Source: Nematostella vectensis (taxonomy: Eukaryota; Cnidaria; Anthozoa; Actiniaria; Edwardsiidae). From it: a stretch of DNA of 60,000 nucleotides. The notes beneath the pieces were generated by a model that saw only the letters and a program-made list of their open reading frames with translations, was not told where the DNA came from and searched no databases. Below are positions 1 through 14,112 of this stretch, in pieces; positions within the stretch are counted from its first letter, which is position 1, and each line of letters starts with the position of its first letter. The position numbers were made by a program, and so were the translations under genes. Location: the NCBI RefSeq assembly GCF_932526225.1, contig NC_064038.1:9301070-9361069 (forward strand), read 5' to 3'.

Positions 1-2084
1 ATCTTTGAACTACATCTTGGGAGCTTTGTTCTGAAAAACAGGCACGTAGCGATTTCCACCTGCCCAGAAACATAGATACTGCTTCAGGTGAATTTCTTTA
101 TGAATTCACTCGAACGCATTTTAATATAACTTTATTTGCAAGAACACAATCGAAAGTTCAATCCACCTGGGGATTGTTAGGTGTTTTCATCAAGAATTCT
201 CATTCTTCTAGATTTGTGTAAATAATCCCTTAGCTACCAAAAGTTCTATACGAACTAGGGTAGAGCTAGATACTTTTCATTAAGACTTAGCATTCTTCTA
301 GTTTGATGTCATAAAAACTTTATCTCTTAGCTACCACAAGCTAGATACGAATAAGTGGTAGACTTAGGCATCTTTTTTCATTCTTCTATATAGGTGTATT
401 AACACCTTAGTCTCACACCTACGAAGAGTTAGAAATATGAACTAATGAAGAGTTAGACATATTTTAGACTGGTGTAATATTATCTCTTATTGAAACTATG
501 TTGTACATGCTCAGCAACAGAGGCCCAGGCAAGCTTCCCTTGTGTGGAAGGGCATAACAAAATCTCAAAGTCTCTTACAAGAATATATAAGAACAAGAGA
601 GGGAGAGTTGAGACTGGTTCATATCTAGACTTTATATTCTAATAGGTTTGTTTCACAAAACGTTCGGTACTAAGTGTTGAATGAAAACTTAGGAGAGAGA
701 AATAAACTGGCTAGACATTTTATCAAGCAGTTTATACTAGTATTGCATAAGCATCTATTTTTTGGCTTTCTTGTTTTAGCTTGTTCATCTTTATATCTCT
801 TTTTTTTTCTGATAGAATGGTTTTTTTTTGTGATTTTCACAAACATTGAACAAATGTGACCCAATCAAACTTGGATAGTATTAAGGAAATATTTTGTTTC
901 ATCTCCCATCCTTGCTGCTATCTCTTAGTTTACGATGTTACAGCTCTCGACCAGAATACCAATTTATTCACGCTCTAACTTTACTTTTTGTGGTGCTTAG
1001 AAAGAGGTTGTATGTCCATCCCGACATATACCTCCTTCTCGCACTCGTAGATTACTCAGGTTCTTCAGCACTCCCATTCTATTTTTATTTTTTCAATGTA
1101 GACAAATATCAGACAATTCAAGGTAGAGGCCCATATGGGCCCTCGAGATAGATCTTTCCTTACATCTGTTTGCCACTTTCATTTAAGGTCGCTGCTCTGC
1201 CAAGCGGTTTTCTTTCAGTGGTAGGATTAAAATGATCTCATTATTATATTTGTGTTCTGTTTCAGCTAAATCGCTTAAACTAGCAATTTTAACCCCTCTT
1301 AATGTATGTTGTTTAAGAAATCAAACAGTAGATTTAGAGCTAAGCCCTAACGCAGGAACACCTAAGTTTTCCGATATTTACCGTGAAACTTTGCTAGTTT
1401 TATAAATGAGAAACTAGTTTTATATATAAGGTCCTTTGACCCTCTTCAATTCCATGTCATCTCATTATATTTCTACACTATTGTCAGGCTTTTCGTATCT
1501 TGTTATGTTCCTTTTCATGTTTTCTCGACTTCTGTCTGAAAACTAAGCACTCTCTTGTAGCTTCACACTTTTATTTGAAGTATCTACCAAACGTCCATAT
1601 TTGAATAGCATTCATTAAGTTTTATTTCATTTTGTTGTCGTGAACTTGTAGCTAGAGATTCGTGTTCAAATAAACAGGGCATTGGTTCAATCAATACGAC
1701 CGGAAAGTCCCCACAATACGAAACCCACAGTACGCCGGCCATACCTGCAGAGCAAGGTGCATATGCCTTATACGGAAGCTGTGTTTATTTTACAACTCGA
1801 CGACCGCTCCAAACTACATATTTAAACGCGGCATTGTGAGTGCGATACACACTGCCGATTGGTCGGGAGTAGGGCTATCATCAACGTACACAGATATCAT
1901 ACGCAAAGTTACGGGGACAAACTAAGCCGCTTAGCGAATATTTCACCCTAAAAGGTTCCTTCTTAGGTAAGCTAAATATTGCTCTAACTGAGATGTTTTA
2001 TTGAATAATTGCTGTGTTTTGTGTTCTTTTTATTGTATTTTCTTGGCGTTTTATTTAGTTTGATTCATGGACTTGTATCTTTTT
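1..2084. other. Gene-free stretch
   Basis: Only short open frames (under 90 codons) on either strand, with no splice-compatible neighbours and no recognisable motif. The sequence is AT-rich with many T runs. I see no repeat structure beyond loosely related copies of a ctagctaccaaaag-like phrase near 200-370. Confidence 0.6.
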
Positions 2085-2500
2085 TACCGTTTTCGTCCAA
2101 CAGGAAAAGTTCTTTAACCGTTTTCGTTCAATAGGAAATGTTTTCTTCTTTCTGCCTACTTTTACAACACATCAAAGATTTGTCGCTTGTATTTTCAAAT
2201 TTCGAAAAAAAAATTCGCTTGATAAATATAATTCCTATTTTCATTTCAGCAGTGAATATTTCTTTCTAGAGGACATAGAATATGTTGTTTTTTTTTTAAA
2301 TGTTTTTTTTTCTTTCTGCCTGCTTTTACAGCACATCAAAGATTTGTCGCTTGTATTTTCGAATTTCGAAAAAAATATTTGCTTGATGAATATAATTCCT
2401 ATTTTATCTTCAACAGGAAATGTTTTTTCTAGCTACCTTTACAGCACAGAATATATTTTTTTATTTCGAAAAAGATCTTTGCCTCGATAAACAATTTTTG
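2085..2500. repeat. Tandem duplication, period about 165 bp
   Basis: A phrase running from a tttctgcct core through acatcaaagatttgtcgctt and a tataattcctatttt tail occurs at about 2148-2250 and again at about 2312-2410. A third, partial copy (ggaaatgttttttct, acagcaca) follows at 2416-2450. The phrase ccgttttcgt with a following aggaaa is itself doubled at 2087 and 2118. Copies differ by several substitutions and poly-A/T length changes, so this is an old local duplication with no coding signal. Confidence 0.7.
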
Positions 2501-3965
2501 CACCATTTTTAGACCTTTATGTATTGCACAATGGTATTTTCTCGCACAAGCCAATTTCATCCGTTTTCATGTTTTTGTTGTTGTTGTCAGACTGTTGTTA
2601 CATGATGATGTTAAATTGTGTACGTGATCCAAACGTTTTTTTTTTTAATTGAAATTCTATACAATTCTCGTAACCCACATTTTACGATTATCTTATCATT
2701 ACGAAGAAACCGAAATTTGAACTACCGCGAAAATGGTTTTACCACTCGAATTAAAGCAGTCAAAGACACGTTTTTTCGTTTATAAAAGAAAACTTCCTTA
2801 GAGTTTTATTGTGAATATTTTCTTGCCAAGCTAGTACCGCAAACCTAACTGGAGAGGTTTATTCAACGTTATTTCCCTCTTTTACCTCATGACTGGACCT
2901 CATTTTAGAACCGTAACCTTTTAACAGCTTCGTTTGAGCTTATAATGAGAATCAAGGCATTGTGTCCTTGCACTTCCTGATTTACCCAGATAAGACTTTT
3001 TTAGCTATTTAATTTTGTTAAAAATGCAGGGGGGAAATCAATGAATTTTAACGATTTTATTTCCACTCGTAGTCTCCATTACTTGTTTCTGTATTTCTCC
3101 ATTACATTTTACTATACGGTTACGCCGAAGTTTATATCTTTTGTTTTATTTTAGCCCACTACTTTAGCGTTTTACGGCGAAATTGTTTGCTTGTAATGCT
3201 TTGCAGCAGAATTTTGAATTTTAATATTTTTTTTTTCTTTTTAACTAAACAATTGATCATAAATCATGCTAGCTCAATTTCAGAATTTCTCAGTTTTTTA
3301 AATTTTTCATAAAATTGATGTCGGTATTTGAACAAGTTAGCTAGCAAAATAGTTATATTAATAAAACAAAAGGTCCACCACTATGCTGTCAACAAAATAT
3401 ATATTTTTTTTCATTTGCCCTTGTGGGTTATTTTTCCTGACCTGCGATTTTTCAAAGCGATCTATTTAAAACGAATGATCTGTTTCCGCGTTACAATCGA
3501 GGCCACAGCTCAAACAGTGCGCACCTTTGCACGAATCTTCCTTCATCCCTTATCTTGTTCTGCGGAAATACGGATGATTATTTGATAGTTGTCTTTGAGT
3601 TTTATAATCGATGTCGTATCACGCTAATCTTGTAAACTCGTAAGTCGGATATCGGTCATCGTTCTTAGCACAGCTGCACTTTGACGACATTTTTTTTCCT
3701 TATGTCGTTATGTCTCTGTCTTATGTCGATGTTATGTAAAAATGTTATTTCTATTGTTTCTTAATGCCTTTGGTCCGATTTTTAAAAGGTTTTTAATCGA
3801 CACTACTGTCTCATTTAAGATATCAATGTTCAACCAATTTTTACTTTTATTGATTTCTCTTATCAAAAAATTGATGAAAAGTAATTATGTATGTTGCTTG
3901 CCTTTGTTATTTATAAATATACCAAAATGTGCAGTAGTCTTGAAAATTATAATCACTGCCTTTAC
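2501..3965. other. Gene-free stretch
   Basis: AT-rich sequence with short chance frames only. No repeats, splice pairs or RNA-gene signals were found. Confidence 0.5.
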
Positions 3966-4129
3966 ATTACCAAAGACTGGGTTATGTTTCTACCGTTGTT
4001 ATTAAATTACCAAAGGCTGAGTTATGTTTCCACCTGTTGTAATTGCATTACCAAAGGCTAAGCTATGTTTCCACCCGTTGTTATTACATACCAAAGGCTG
4101 GACTATGTTTCCACCCGTTGTTGTTACAT
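3966..4129. repeat. 40-bp tandem repeat, four copies
   Basis: Units begin at about 3966, 4006, 4047 and 4087. Each has the pattern attaccaaaggctg, then a gttatgtttccaccc-like segment, then gttgttatta. Units differ by a few substitutions. A short frame through the array simply translates the repeat and is not a gene. Confidence 0.85.
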
Positions 4130-4278
4130 TGCACAATTTTTTTTTTATCATAGGTTTTCTATTTTGTTTTGTCGGAGTATTTGAGTTTACTTTATTTTAT
4201 TTCATTTTATCTTTTTTTTCATCTTAGGTCATTGCGTACCCTGTTTCTGTTTTGGCTTCAAACCATTTCTTGAAATCC

Positions 4279-4302
4279 CCCCCCCCCCCCAAAAAAAAAA
4301 AG
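4279..4302. repeat. C-run followed by A-run
   Basis: Ten or more C followed directly by about eleven A. A simple homopolymer junction, prone to length error. Confidence 0.8.
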
Positions 4303-7300
4303 AGTTGAGTTGTATATACGCTGGGTAAACGGTCGAAATTTAAGCTTAACTATTTCATCTTGTTGAATGAATATAAAAGAACACGTATATTATTTTTTTT
4401 AGTTTTTCGAAACCATTAGCTACCATTTCATTGCTATATGCGATGCCAACAGACACGCTAATACCACAGTGAACACTCATTACCCTAATGCACCTTAACA
4501 GTATACCATTAATGTTCAATGGAATTTTCAAAGCGGTTTTGTGTAGTAATGTCATCGAAATATGAGCTGTCTGGGAACTCTTCGGCCTTTTTATCCCATT
4601 CACAATTCTATAAAGCAATTGCAAATGTTAAGGTCGGTTAAATGAAATAATGCATTCCACACATTGCATCGATATAACTATTACTATAACTAATTTATTG
4701 TCATTTATTTTTTTTTCATGTACAGTGGCAAGGGTAATGATAAAAAAATAACTAATATACAGTCATAGTAGGTTTGGTATTTTAAAGTTTCAATACAATT
4801 TAGAAATGGAAAAAAGTATATGCAACTTTGCAGGTTGCAAAATGCTTTAACAATATGGACAGATGTTTTATTCATACAAAGTAAAGCGATATGTTCAACA
4901 TAAAAATCATTGGCAAGTGTTATAATGTGGTCCTGAGTAAGAAAATGGTACTGCAAGGGCAAATAAAGAAATGGTGTTGTCGACGCGGAACGGCAATGGC
5001 AGGAAATAATGGTAATAAAAAATTCAGAAGTGAAATGAGCTCTGTCTGGCACCATTCCAGCCGACAAAAAAGTAACATGTTTCTCGGTCGATCGAGGATC
5101 GGGGACGAGTACCTTTGCGCTGTTAACCAAACTAAGTTCGCTAGGGACAGAAACAAGTTCTTAACATCATTGCTTAAATGTGAAACCATAAAAAAGAGTT
5201 AATTTAATCGAAGCTTTTGGTCACAATTCTTCTTGTCGTCGTATTTAATTCCATATTGAAAGGAAACTTTCACCAAGTCACGAGTTAGGGCTTCTCACAT
5301 ACCAAAACTAGAAAGCACTTTCTATCTCTCCGTTTCACAATCTTGATCGAATCTAAATTGCATTTGCTTGTGTTGTGCTTTATCCCTCCATTTAATTGAA
5401 ACGTCGATAAAGAATTCAAGTAGAAAATGGGATTATTTGTTTACCATAGTAAAGTACTGGTGATGAATACCCTTTTAATTGATTTAAATGACAAACAGGC
5501 TTTTAACCGAGTTATATTTATTTTGTACTTGCGTTTCTTGAAATGTAAATTTAGAGAGTGCCCTTAAAAATCGAAGAAAAATAGCATGTTTCGTTTTTGG
5601 CATTAGATATTTCTTCATCTTCTTTCACCTCAATTTATATAATATTTATTTATTATTTTTAAATTATTTAGAATGTATTAATGAAACTCCAAAACACCCA
5701 TGCAGTTCGTTGGATGTCAATTACAATTCCTTTTTTAAGCAATAATGGATCCTATTTCACTCACAAGTTTTCCTTGGAAAAGCCGCACCTGTTAAAAGTG
5801 CTTTTAGGAAACCAGACCTCAGGCGTAGCGAGAGGAAAATTATAATGCAAAAGGTTTTTTTCTGTATTTATTTTTTGAAGTGTTTTGAAATTCCATAAAG
5901 AAGGCAAGATCACACATGTATTTTTTTCCCGATTTCGATGGATTTAGCTGTAAAAAAGAATATGACAATGATAACATAAAAAATAACGGAATTTCTTCAC
6001 TTAGTAGGCTAATTTATATTCTTTCTCGTTCCCGCGAATTATTATATCTTACGACACCACCAATCTTTAAACAAACATTTGAATTGTGTCTTTTCTTCTA
6101 TTTGACTATTTCAAACTTTAGGCGATAATAGAAAGTTTACCTATGAATGTCTGTCATTCTAACAAACCAAGTCATTATTCCTTCTCTAAACACTTTCTCT
6201 TCCTGATTAAACTTTCGAAACTTCTCTCATTATTAAGTAGTCGACTTTACAATACCGACTTCTAGCTAACCGTCCTTACGGTCTATTTTGTTTTCTTCTA
6301 GAACCCTATACCAGAGAGAGTTGTTGACTTCGCATCTTCTCTTAGGTAAGTTCCTAGACAACTGCTTCCGTACAATGGCTCCACATAGGTGCAATTTAGC
6401 TCAATTGGAAGTTACGGCTATTTCCTAGAAAAAAAAATGCATTAGCTCTCTGGAGGTGTTTTCGACATTCAGATATTTGTTAAAACATACCGCAAGCAAA
6501 GCAAGCCTGTGAATACGACTAATTCGTTTCACTTGCTATATATTTTTTTCGTGTTAACTTTCATTGTTTGGAGTTTTAAAAGAAACTTTTCCGTCTGCCA
6601 ATCCCTTGCTATCGTCCTTGGCATAGACAATCTCAAAGAATAAGTTTACGGTTAGCAGCGAATTCCCTGTAATGTTTCCATCTCTAGTAGACAAGCCTGA
6701 TAATTTCCAGAAACACGCTTAAGATTGTTAGTGTTGATATAAAAATTTGTCAAGCTTTTGACATTTGTGTAAGCTTCCGTGCAGAGGTGATTTCACGTGA
6801 ATTTTGATCTTACGTGTGTTGTAAAAACATGTTAGTTGAGTATTCGTTAACCCCACTGTAAGTAAAACCCTCAATAAATTCCTTATTGGCAAAGCATTAA
6901 CCTGGTATTTTTTTCTATATGAATGATGATGTTTTGTCTTGATGAGTTTTGTCCTGTAATCGTTTGGACAACAGAACTGAAAGAAATATTTACCTAGCAT
7001 TTCCTTAGCGATAACTGCGAGTTTACACAATCAGTATTTTGTAGCCTAAAGATTTCGGTTTCGTGCATCCAATTTTTTTTTCTTTTTCTTGATTTAAATA
7101 ACTGTTGTTCATGGCTTCACTAAGTATTCTTGCCACCTTTCGATAACGAGTGCATTAATAACAGCGGAAAGAAACCCACTCTATTATAATTCTGAATTAG
7201 ACAGAAAGAAAGGTATCCTGCTGTTCAAGTCAGGAAAAACAGAATCCGTTCAAGTTGTGTTATACATATTTTTACAACAAGTAAAGAAAACTCCAAACCA

Positions 7301-9300
7301 CAAAAGGCGTTTCCTGGCTGACATAGAATAGGAATTCTTCTATTCTTTCGTTAATGCAAGTGGAGTCGTCGTCAATATTTGAAACGGTTAGCTAGGGTAG
7401 ACAATGCAGTTTTCACACAGTATGTGTAAGACTCACAATGGATTTAAAAACGGGCGTATGGTCCAGTAAAAACTTCTCCGTGTTCGCCTTTGTCTAGTAC
7501 CTCTAATAGCTCAGGAAATAAGTTACTGGTCCATACCTATCTCAGAAGCCCTGGTAAATAGAAATTTGGTAAATAGAAAAGGAATCGAGTAGCGTTTAAG
7601 AGTAGGCAATCGTTAAAACGAGTTCATTGAAAGGAAAAACTATATTTATTTGGATTTAGATTGAATGTTGAAAACTTTTTGTGCAAACTTCTAAAAAACT
7701 TTTCTTTGCGTAAACATTTATCTGATTAGGTTAACAAAAATAATTTCGTTATGGCTTTCATATGTACTCTCATAGGTAAAGTCTTAGCCATTTCATTCCT
7801 CTCGACGACCAGGAATTTCCTAGTCAATCAAACCAAAGCAATTTACCATCGAGGCAGTATTTCACATAATGTGTCGCTTAACACGGAATAACATTTATCG
7901 ATCAGGTGACAATTGACTCTACCAGGCCAAACAAGACCAATACACCACGATATGTTGTGCTTTATCTTAAGTATAAATGCCCTATAAACTACGCAGGTAC
8001 AATATTTTGTGTGTGTTTTCTGGCACTAAATAACAAATCTCTTTACAGGTTTCTTCAAACCTGCTTTTGACATTTTTGTAAATACAACTGCATTGCTTTT
8101 TATTTATTGTAAATAGAATGTTAAAAATACAAATCCTTTAAATTCTTATTCTTCTCATGAGTGTGCAATAATCGCTTGTTCTGTGGCGGCCAGTAAAGAA
8201 TAAAAATAACAAGTTTCAAATTTTAGAATTAAAAGATCTGTTAGCACACAGGAATACATGGCTTAAATTTCAAAGTTCTCTAACTTTGTTTCGTGTGTGT
8301 GTAATTGTTGGTTGTTAAACAACTTCCGCAAAATGGAGATAGGGACGCTCTTTTTTCTTATTATTTTTTTTTTCGCGGCACCACCCGCCAAAGACGGATC
8401 GTGTTTATTAATCGAGCTTTAGTCCTAAAAGCCTAAAGCTAGACAGTCGATGAAAGTCTTTCAAAGAAACACTAACATATACTATTGCTCTGTCCATTTT
8501 TCTTTCTTAATCAACCAAGCGGAACATTTTCGCAGATTTTCTCCTCGTTCTGCTCTTAAACTACTCAACTCCTGTGAATTCTCAGTGCTTGCGGTAACAA
8601 AATACGGTGCGTTTTTTGGACGTTTGTTTTGCAGAGAAAAAGGAAATGAATTTCTTGGCTGTGGTCCTATTTTTCCAATAGTTCTGCTTAATTCGAAACC
8701 GAATAAAACACATGACCGAAACATTTTCACTCTACTCCTAAATAACGTGTTTTTCTTCGTAGGTGCCCGATATTACGTTTTGAATTCGATATTGGCTTAG
8801 ACTTGTGGGTGGTGTTAAGTGTGTCGTACTGCGCGAGGCGCGTGTGCATTAGTTCCTCGTGTCAGGTGGTTTCACGTCGCTGATTAAAATACCGCGCCTA
8901 CAAACCGTATCTGCATGTGTTTCTACTATCGAGACTCGGTCATGCCTAAAGATACCATCTATTTCATCCTTTCTTTCTTGAATATAGACCCATACGTATC
9001 TCAATTGAAATCGATTACTTTTTAGGTCTGGAACATTGTAATCTAACGGCCTTAACGCAGAACCTCTGTTTTCAATCTGGCTACTACTTTAACCTTGAAG
9101 TATTCCTTAGCTTGTATTCGTTGCCAGTGACATTCATAAAGTTAAACTTGGATTCATAGCTTGCTTGGTCGCCATGTGTTAGACACTTTAAGCCCTTCAA
9201 TGGTAAATGGTAACCCCTAGCAACAAACACACGCGCCCCATATTTTTCCAGCCCCCCCTGTGAGAGTAGACAGTGTGCCCTAGTGACTATCTTATTACTA
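4303..9300. other. Gene-free stretch
   Basis: The longest frames are a 141-codon frame on the minus strand (4705-5130) and a 103-codon frame on the plus strand (4891-5202). They overlap each other on opposite strands, have irregular composition and show no domain or splice context, so I do not call them. The rest is AT-rich with no repeats or RNA genes that I can support. Confidence 0.5.
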
Positions 9301-10029
9301 AGTGCAAGGCACACCCATTTAAGTGCGTTGGCCTCAGTAAGAAGTCTCTTGTAGTTGATCGGTCTGTCTTAGCAAATCCACGCGATTTTGAAGTTACACC
9401 GAGTAACCCGTTTCAATCTGCTACCAAGTAAGTGCGACCACTTGCTTTACTAGATTGACCTCTTTGTGACCTTAAACCCCCTGCCATGTGAATGCATTGG
9501 TGACCTATATTGCGATCTCTTGTTTCATTGACTGTAGCTTGTGTAAAATCATTACACCAGAAAATACCAGAAATTTTCTTGCGCGCGGGTTTCAATTACG
9601 TGCGCAATTCAATTTGCGTATACAGTGTATACATGGGAGCTATGTGCGTGATGGAGGTAAAAGCGCTCGAACTCTATTGTTTATTACAAATAGTAAACGC
9701 GCAGAAAGTCCATTGTATCAGTGCGTACCAGAAACTTATGTAATGTACTACGAATACGCGCGCAGAAGCGCTATTAGTGAATGCGCACAAAATCCCATTA
9801 TGTCAGGAACTACCAGAGAGTTATATATGGAATGGTCTTAAGGATAATTCGAGAAAGCGCACTCGAGCGCCATGATTTAAAGACCATTTTAAAAATGGTC
9901 AAAATATATCATTGTCTTAGTAACTATCAGACTTTTATGATAGCCATATGGTTGTACGAGTAAGAGCAATTGAACGCTATAATACAGGCACCATCAGTAA
10001 CGCACACCAAATTCTGTTGTATTAGGAAA
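9301..10029. other. CpG-containing region with recurring gcgca motifs
   Basis: CpG-bearing words (gcgcgc, tgcgcac, acgcgc) recur at irregular spacing, unlike the CpG-poor flanks. A gtatac inverted pair lies near 9617-9631. Several overlapping open frames exist on both strands but none has a domain or splice context. It may be a degenerate continuation of the GC-rich duplication just downstream. Confidence 0.4.
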
Positions 10030-10290
10030 AAAAGTTAGAGTCGCGAGTAAGCGCGGGAGCCGTATTCATTGATAGTGCGCACATCCCGCGCGTCTCCCGC
10101 GTAGTGCGTTTTGTGCCTAACGAAACTGGCCCACGGTAAACGAGTCCGCCCAGTCGCGCGCGCGTCTTCGCGCGAGACGAAAGCGCGCACATCCAGCGCG
10201 TCTCCCTTGGAGTGCGCGGAGTATCTAGCGAAACTCGCGCACGCCGTAAACAAGTCCGCCAACCAATGATCGATTTGAAAGTAGGCGCAG
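10030..10290. repeat. CpG-rich tandem duplication, period about 108 bp
   Basis: Two adjacent copies share gcgcacatcc, then gcgcgtctccc, then a gcgaaact-like segment, then cgtaaac with agtccgcc. The first starts at about 10076 and the second at about 10184. The block stands out sharply for GC and CpG content in an AT-rich region. Minus-strand frames of 102-114 codons cross it in two phases, which points to low-stop GC-rich sequence rather than a gene. Confidence 0.7.
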
Positions 10291-13200
10291 CTGCTATCGG
10301 TACCACCATTAGAAACGCCAGCTGCACCAAGACCTGGAGGCTTCATTGATAGGCGAGCGCACAAGAAATTCGTATTCATATCGCTTTAGGGTTATCTACA
10401 AACCAGAGCTGTACAATAGCTTGTCAGAAAGGAGGGGAACCGCGGCGTCTATCTGATCAAGACTTCTATCACACGCCACAACAACTAACAACATTAAGCT
10501 TGTCTCGCTAGAAAATTCCATACCTAACACATTACAGGAGGTTAGACTTTAATTATAATCCCTATTTTTAACGTATTTTATTCAGATTGTTCCTCTAGAG
10601 ATTAATTCCAAATGCGCACCAAAAATGGATTTTCCTCCATTTGTTATGTGACTTAAGAAACATGTTGCAATAGTTTTGCATTAATATCTTGTTTTGGTTG
10701 TGTGTGTTTTTTTTCTTCGTAGATATAGGTATTATTAGTTAACTGTCATGTGTCGTGTATTAACATTAGTTCACTGTCTCTTTTACCAGGTCTGTTTTTG
10801 TTTGTAACCGCACGTCTAGATCAACCTCAGCGGGACTCTAATTCAAGCCATGGAAAACCTAAAAGGTATTTTCACAATAAATCCTGTAGTTAACACTTTC
10901 CTACTGAGCCAGCGCCTGGGGAGGGCTCACTCGGCGTACGAATGGTGTAGTGTGACAGGAGATATAACACGACACACTTGAATATATTACACCATCCTTG
11001 AAATATTCTTATACTATTCTTACATCGTTTATCGCCATTCGCGAAGGCCTGAATATATCCTCACAATCTTGGTTTTACGAGAGTAGGTCACAATACCTGT
11101 ATTGCGCCCTATATTGCGCGTATACGAAAATTCCCCTCGGCGAACTTGCGAGTTCTATTTAGGGAAACCTCTCGTGAACTGTGCGTGTGAACCAAAGCAT
11201 TTCGAGATACTGTAAATGTTATGTATATGTTTGACTAAAAGAAATGTTAACAAATTTATGGCGTAGATACTAAATTGTCTTTTTAGATAGCTTAAAATCC
11301 AAGGTTTAGTAGGACTCTGTACAAATGTACCACAGAAAACTTTACTTTTGACTCACTTTCCCTTTTTTTTCTTTTTTTTTTTTTTTTTTCTTTTTTTTTT
11401 ACTGCCAGAGATACGAGTGTATTTTGTGTGCACCGTAGAATGCCATAATTGATTTTTTTGTTCTGTGTGGACTTGCATGACACTTTTTTTTTTTGCTTCA
11501 AGCAATCCAATCCTGATTTTCGCTCTTGTGGCATGTCGTCTTGAAATCCAACCTAGTGCACGAGCGAGCCAGTAGCTTATGCTCAAATTCAGTGATCAAC
11601 GACACTCGCGACAAATACTTCTGCTGTTTGTTTGTTACCCCGCTGAGAGTTTAATTCGTTCGTCGCTGTTTTGTATCGAAACGCAGCAGTGAGCGGATCT
11701 TGCCTTAGGCGAACCTCCCTCTTTCATTGCTATTCTACCGAACTCTTTCATCGCTTGATATATTTGCTTGTTTTGCGCACTGTTTTCACGTTAGTGAGGC
11801 ACTGGTTTCCCATTAAGAAATCGACGCTGGCCATTGTGCTCGCTTTAGGCGCCAATATCAAAGCCAAACATTCATTATAAACAAGAATATTAAACTGAGT
11901 TTTCTACTTTATATTAAATTGAGTTTTTTTACTAATCGCGATTAGCCGTAAAATAAACATCCATTCATTCATTGGTTTTGATAGGCTTCCATGGTGACAA
12001 CCTCCCCTCACCCCTCCCCCCCCCATTCATCAGTTACGAGGGGCATAAATGTTATTCTTCTCACTCCACTCAATTCACGTGCTCTGCTTATTATTAAATG
12101 ATGAAGTCACCCCTCTGCGTGAAAATAAATAAATAAATAAAAATTGGTCTGGTCTAACCGGTGTTTACTGGTTGATTTTGCTTCTTTCGTAACAACAAAG
12201 TCATTTCTATCCGCCACCACATTTCAAAGCATACGACACATTTCAGTTAGTTTTGTTCCGATTTCTCGAGCTTTCGGTTCTCGGAAAAATGATTTTCCTT
12301 TCGCTATTAGCAAATGAATTTCCCTACTTTTTGATAAAACAACTAGCACATTTCTTGTTTGACATAACATTTAAGCCAATCGTCACCTACTCTACCGCCT
12401 GCTAATTTTTCTTTGGTTCTGTTATATTTCCTTGCTATAAGAATGCCTATTTTTGTGTATATCCGTCCACTTTACGCCGAATTTTGAGGCTCTGTGTTTA
12501 TTGAACTAATTTTTATTCTAGTGAAGTGAGGTGTGAAAAACTGTGACAGCCCAGGTTTCTATTTTCCCTTCTCATTCCAGTTTTTTTTCCTTTAGTTTTT
12601 ATTTATTCTAAAAAAATACTGCACTTAAAAAGGACTGCGATTGGTCGAGATGGCTGAATGACATCTCGCTTCTGTGCTTATTTTCCCTAATACAGATGCA
12701 GCAACTGTGAGCTCTCTTCCAGGATAATAAGTATTGAAAAAAATGAGTTCTTTTACTGATTATCAAAGGCGCGTAAGCATTATTGGGTCAAGAAATGAAG
12801 CCATTTCTCAACTTCTAAATCAATTAGTGTGAAACCTTTCCTGAATTCACAGTTGAGGGAGTTTTCAAGAGTGGAACTGATGTTTTCATAAAGAGTTATC
12901 ACATTTGTTTTGCATTGTTTTTGAACAATAGGTTTGATTTGCTAAGTTTTAACCATGTAATTCGCCTATACTCAAGTTCAACAGCTGTGACTTTTGAAGG
13001 TTGATTCTCAGGGAGACCAAGTAAGCAACATTCTGCAGTAAAGAAATTCTATGGGAACTTGAGAACTGAACTAACAGCTCAATGGCTAATTGCTAAAGAT
13101 AGTCGACTCTGCCAAAGGTTCTTCTTTAGAGTCCGTTGTATATATGTGTGCGCACGTTTTCGTTTGCTATTTTAAAAAAAGCTATGCGCATGTGATGTTC

Positions 13201-14112
13201 ATTTTAGTATCTCGAATCTCGTGAAATTTAATCTATCCCTTGACAGAAATGGTTCAGCTCTACCCCTAAATAAATAAGGGATGCAGATCTAATTGAATTT
13301 TTTTTTCTAAATGGTTTAGCAGTTTTAGAAATTCAAAATCCAATTCTTGCCACGAAAGTCGGGATCTAAGACAAAAAGAGTGCAGAAGGACTTACACATG
13401 TTTATCATAATAATGAGGGGCAACAAAAGCAAAACCGAACACGAAGTATACCTTTCGTCTTTAAGGAACTTGCTTAGCTACCCAGCGGTCTTTGCGAGCG
13501 CTCTAATGCTGCCCAAGAAAGAAACCGCTGGATTCAAGCGCGTAGCTATAGGGATACGTGTGGATGTCATTTTTTTTTCTTAATGAAGAATTTTCAGTAT
13601 TATACTTTCTCATATGATATCTATAACTTCATAATTTTTACCCAGGTTACTTGCGTGTAGCTAGGATTATTTTCAGCAATTGGCGACCAAGGAGGGGAGG
13701 GGGAGTGCACGTTCCCATGGTAACGCACCCGAGTTACACCGTAAAAGTCCTCATCTAATAATACGCAATCATTTATTCACGTTTTCCACTTAGTTGGGCT
13801 CGGGGCTATATTGCGGCTCTTTAGACTAGAGTTTTTTTGTGTCACTTTGCTGGGCTTTTAGTCTAAGTATTGTCTGTGAATCTTACACGTCCCCAATATA
13901 CCTGGCCACTGCGAGAGGAGTAATAGAGATATACACAAGGTATTCCACCGAGATATCTCAAGAGAGGGCTTTTCAAATGATTGGTCAAACTCTGTTCTTA
14001 CGCCAATAAGTCTTCTTCACAATTCCACCTAGATTTTTTTGAGTTCTTTTAATGACCGAGATTGTAACAACTCGACAGAATCCCATCCCTATTTTTCTTT
14101 AATTTTTAGCTG
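10291..14112. other. Gene-free stretch with simple repeats
   Basis: Contains a long T-rich tract at 11360-11400, a C-run near 12017 and a short (aaat) tract near 12126-12142. Frames are short and overlap on opposite strands. No RNA gene or exon was supported. Confidence 0.5.

Noticed and set aside
4705-5202. Overlapping 141-codon minus and 103-codon plus frames
   Set aside because: They oppose each other on the two strands, have no domain, no splice context and irregular composition; a chance low-stop region is more likely.
9488-9963. Several 60-117 codon frames on both strands
   Set aside because: They overlap in multiple phases in a CpG-containing, repeat-like region with no recognisable protein.
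10022-10379. Minus-strand 102- and 114-codon frames
   Set aside because: Produced by a GC-rich tandem duplication that lacks stops in two phases at once.
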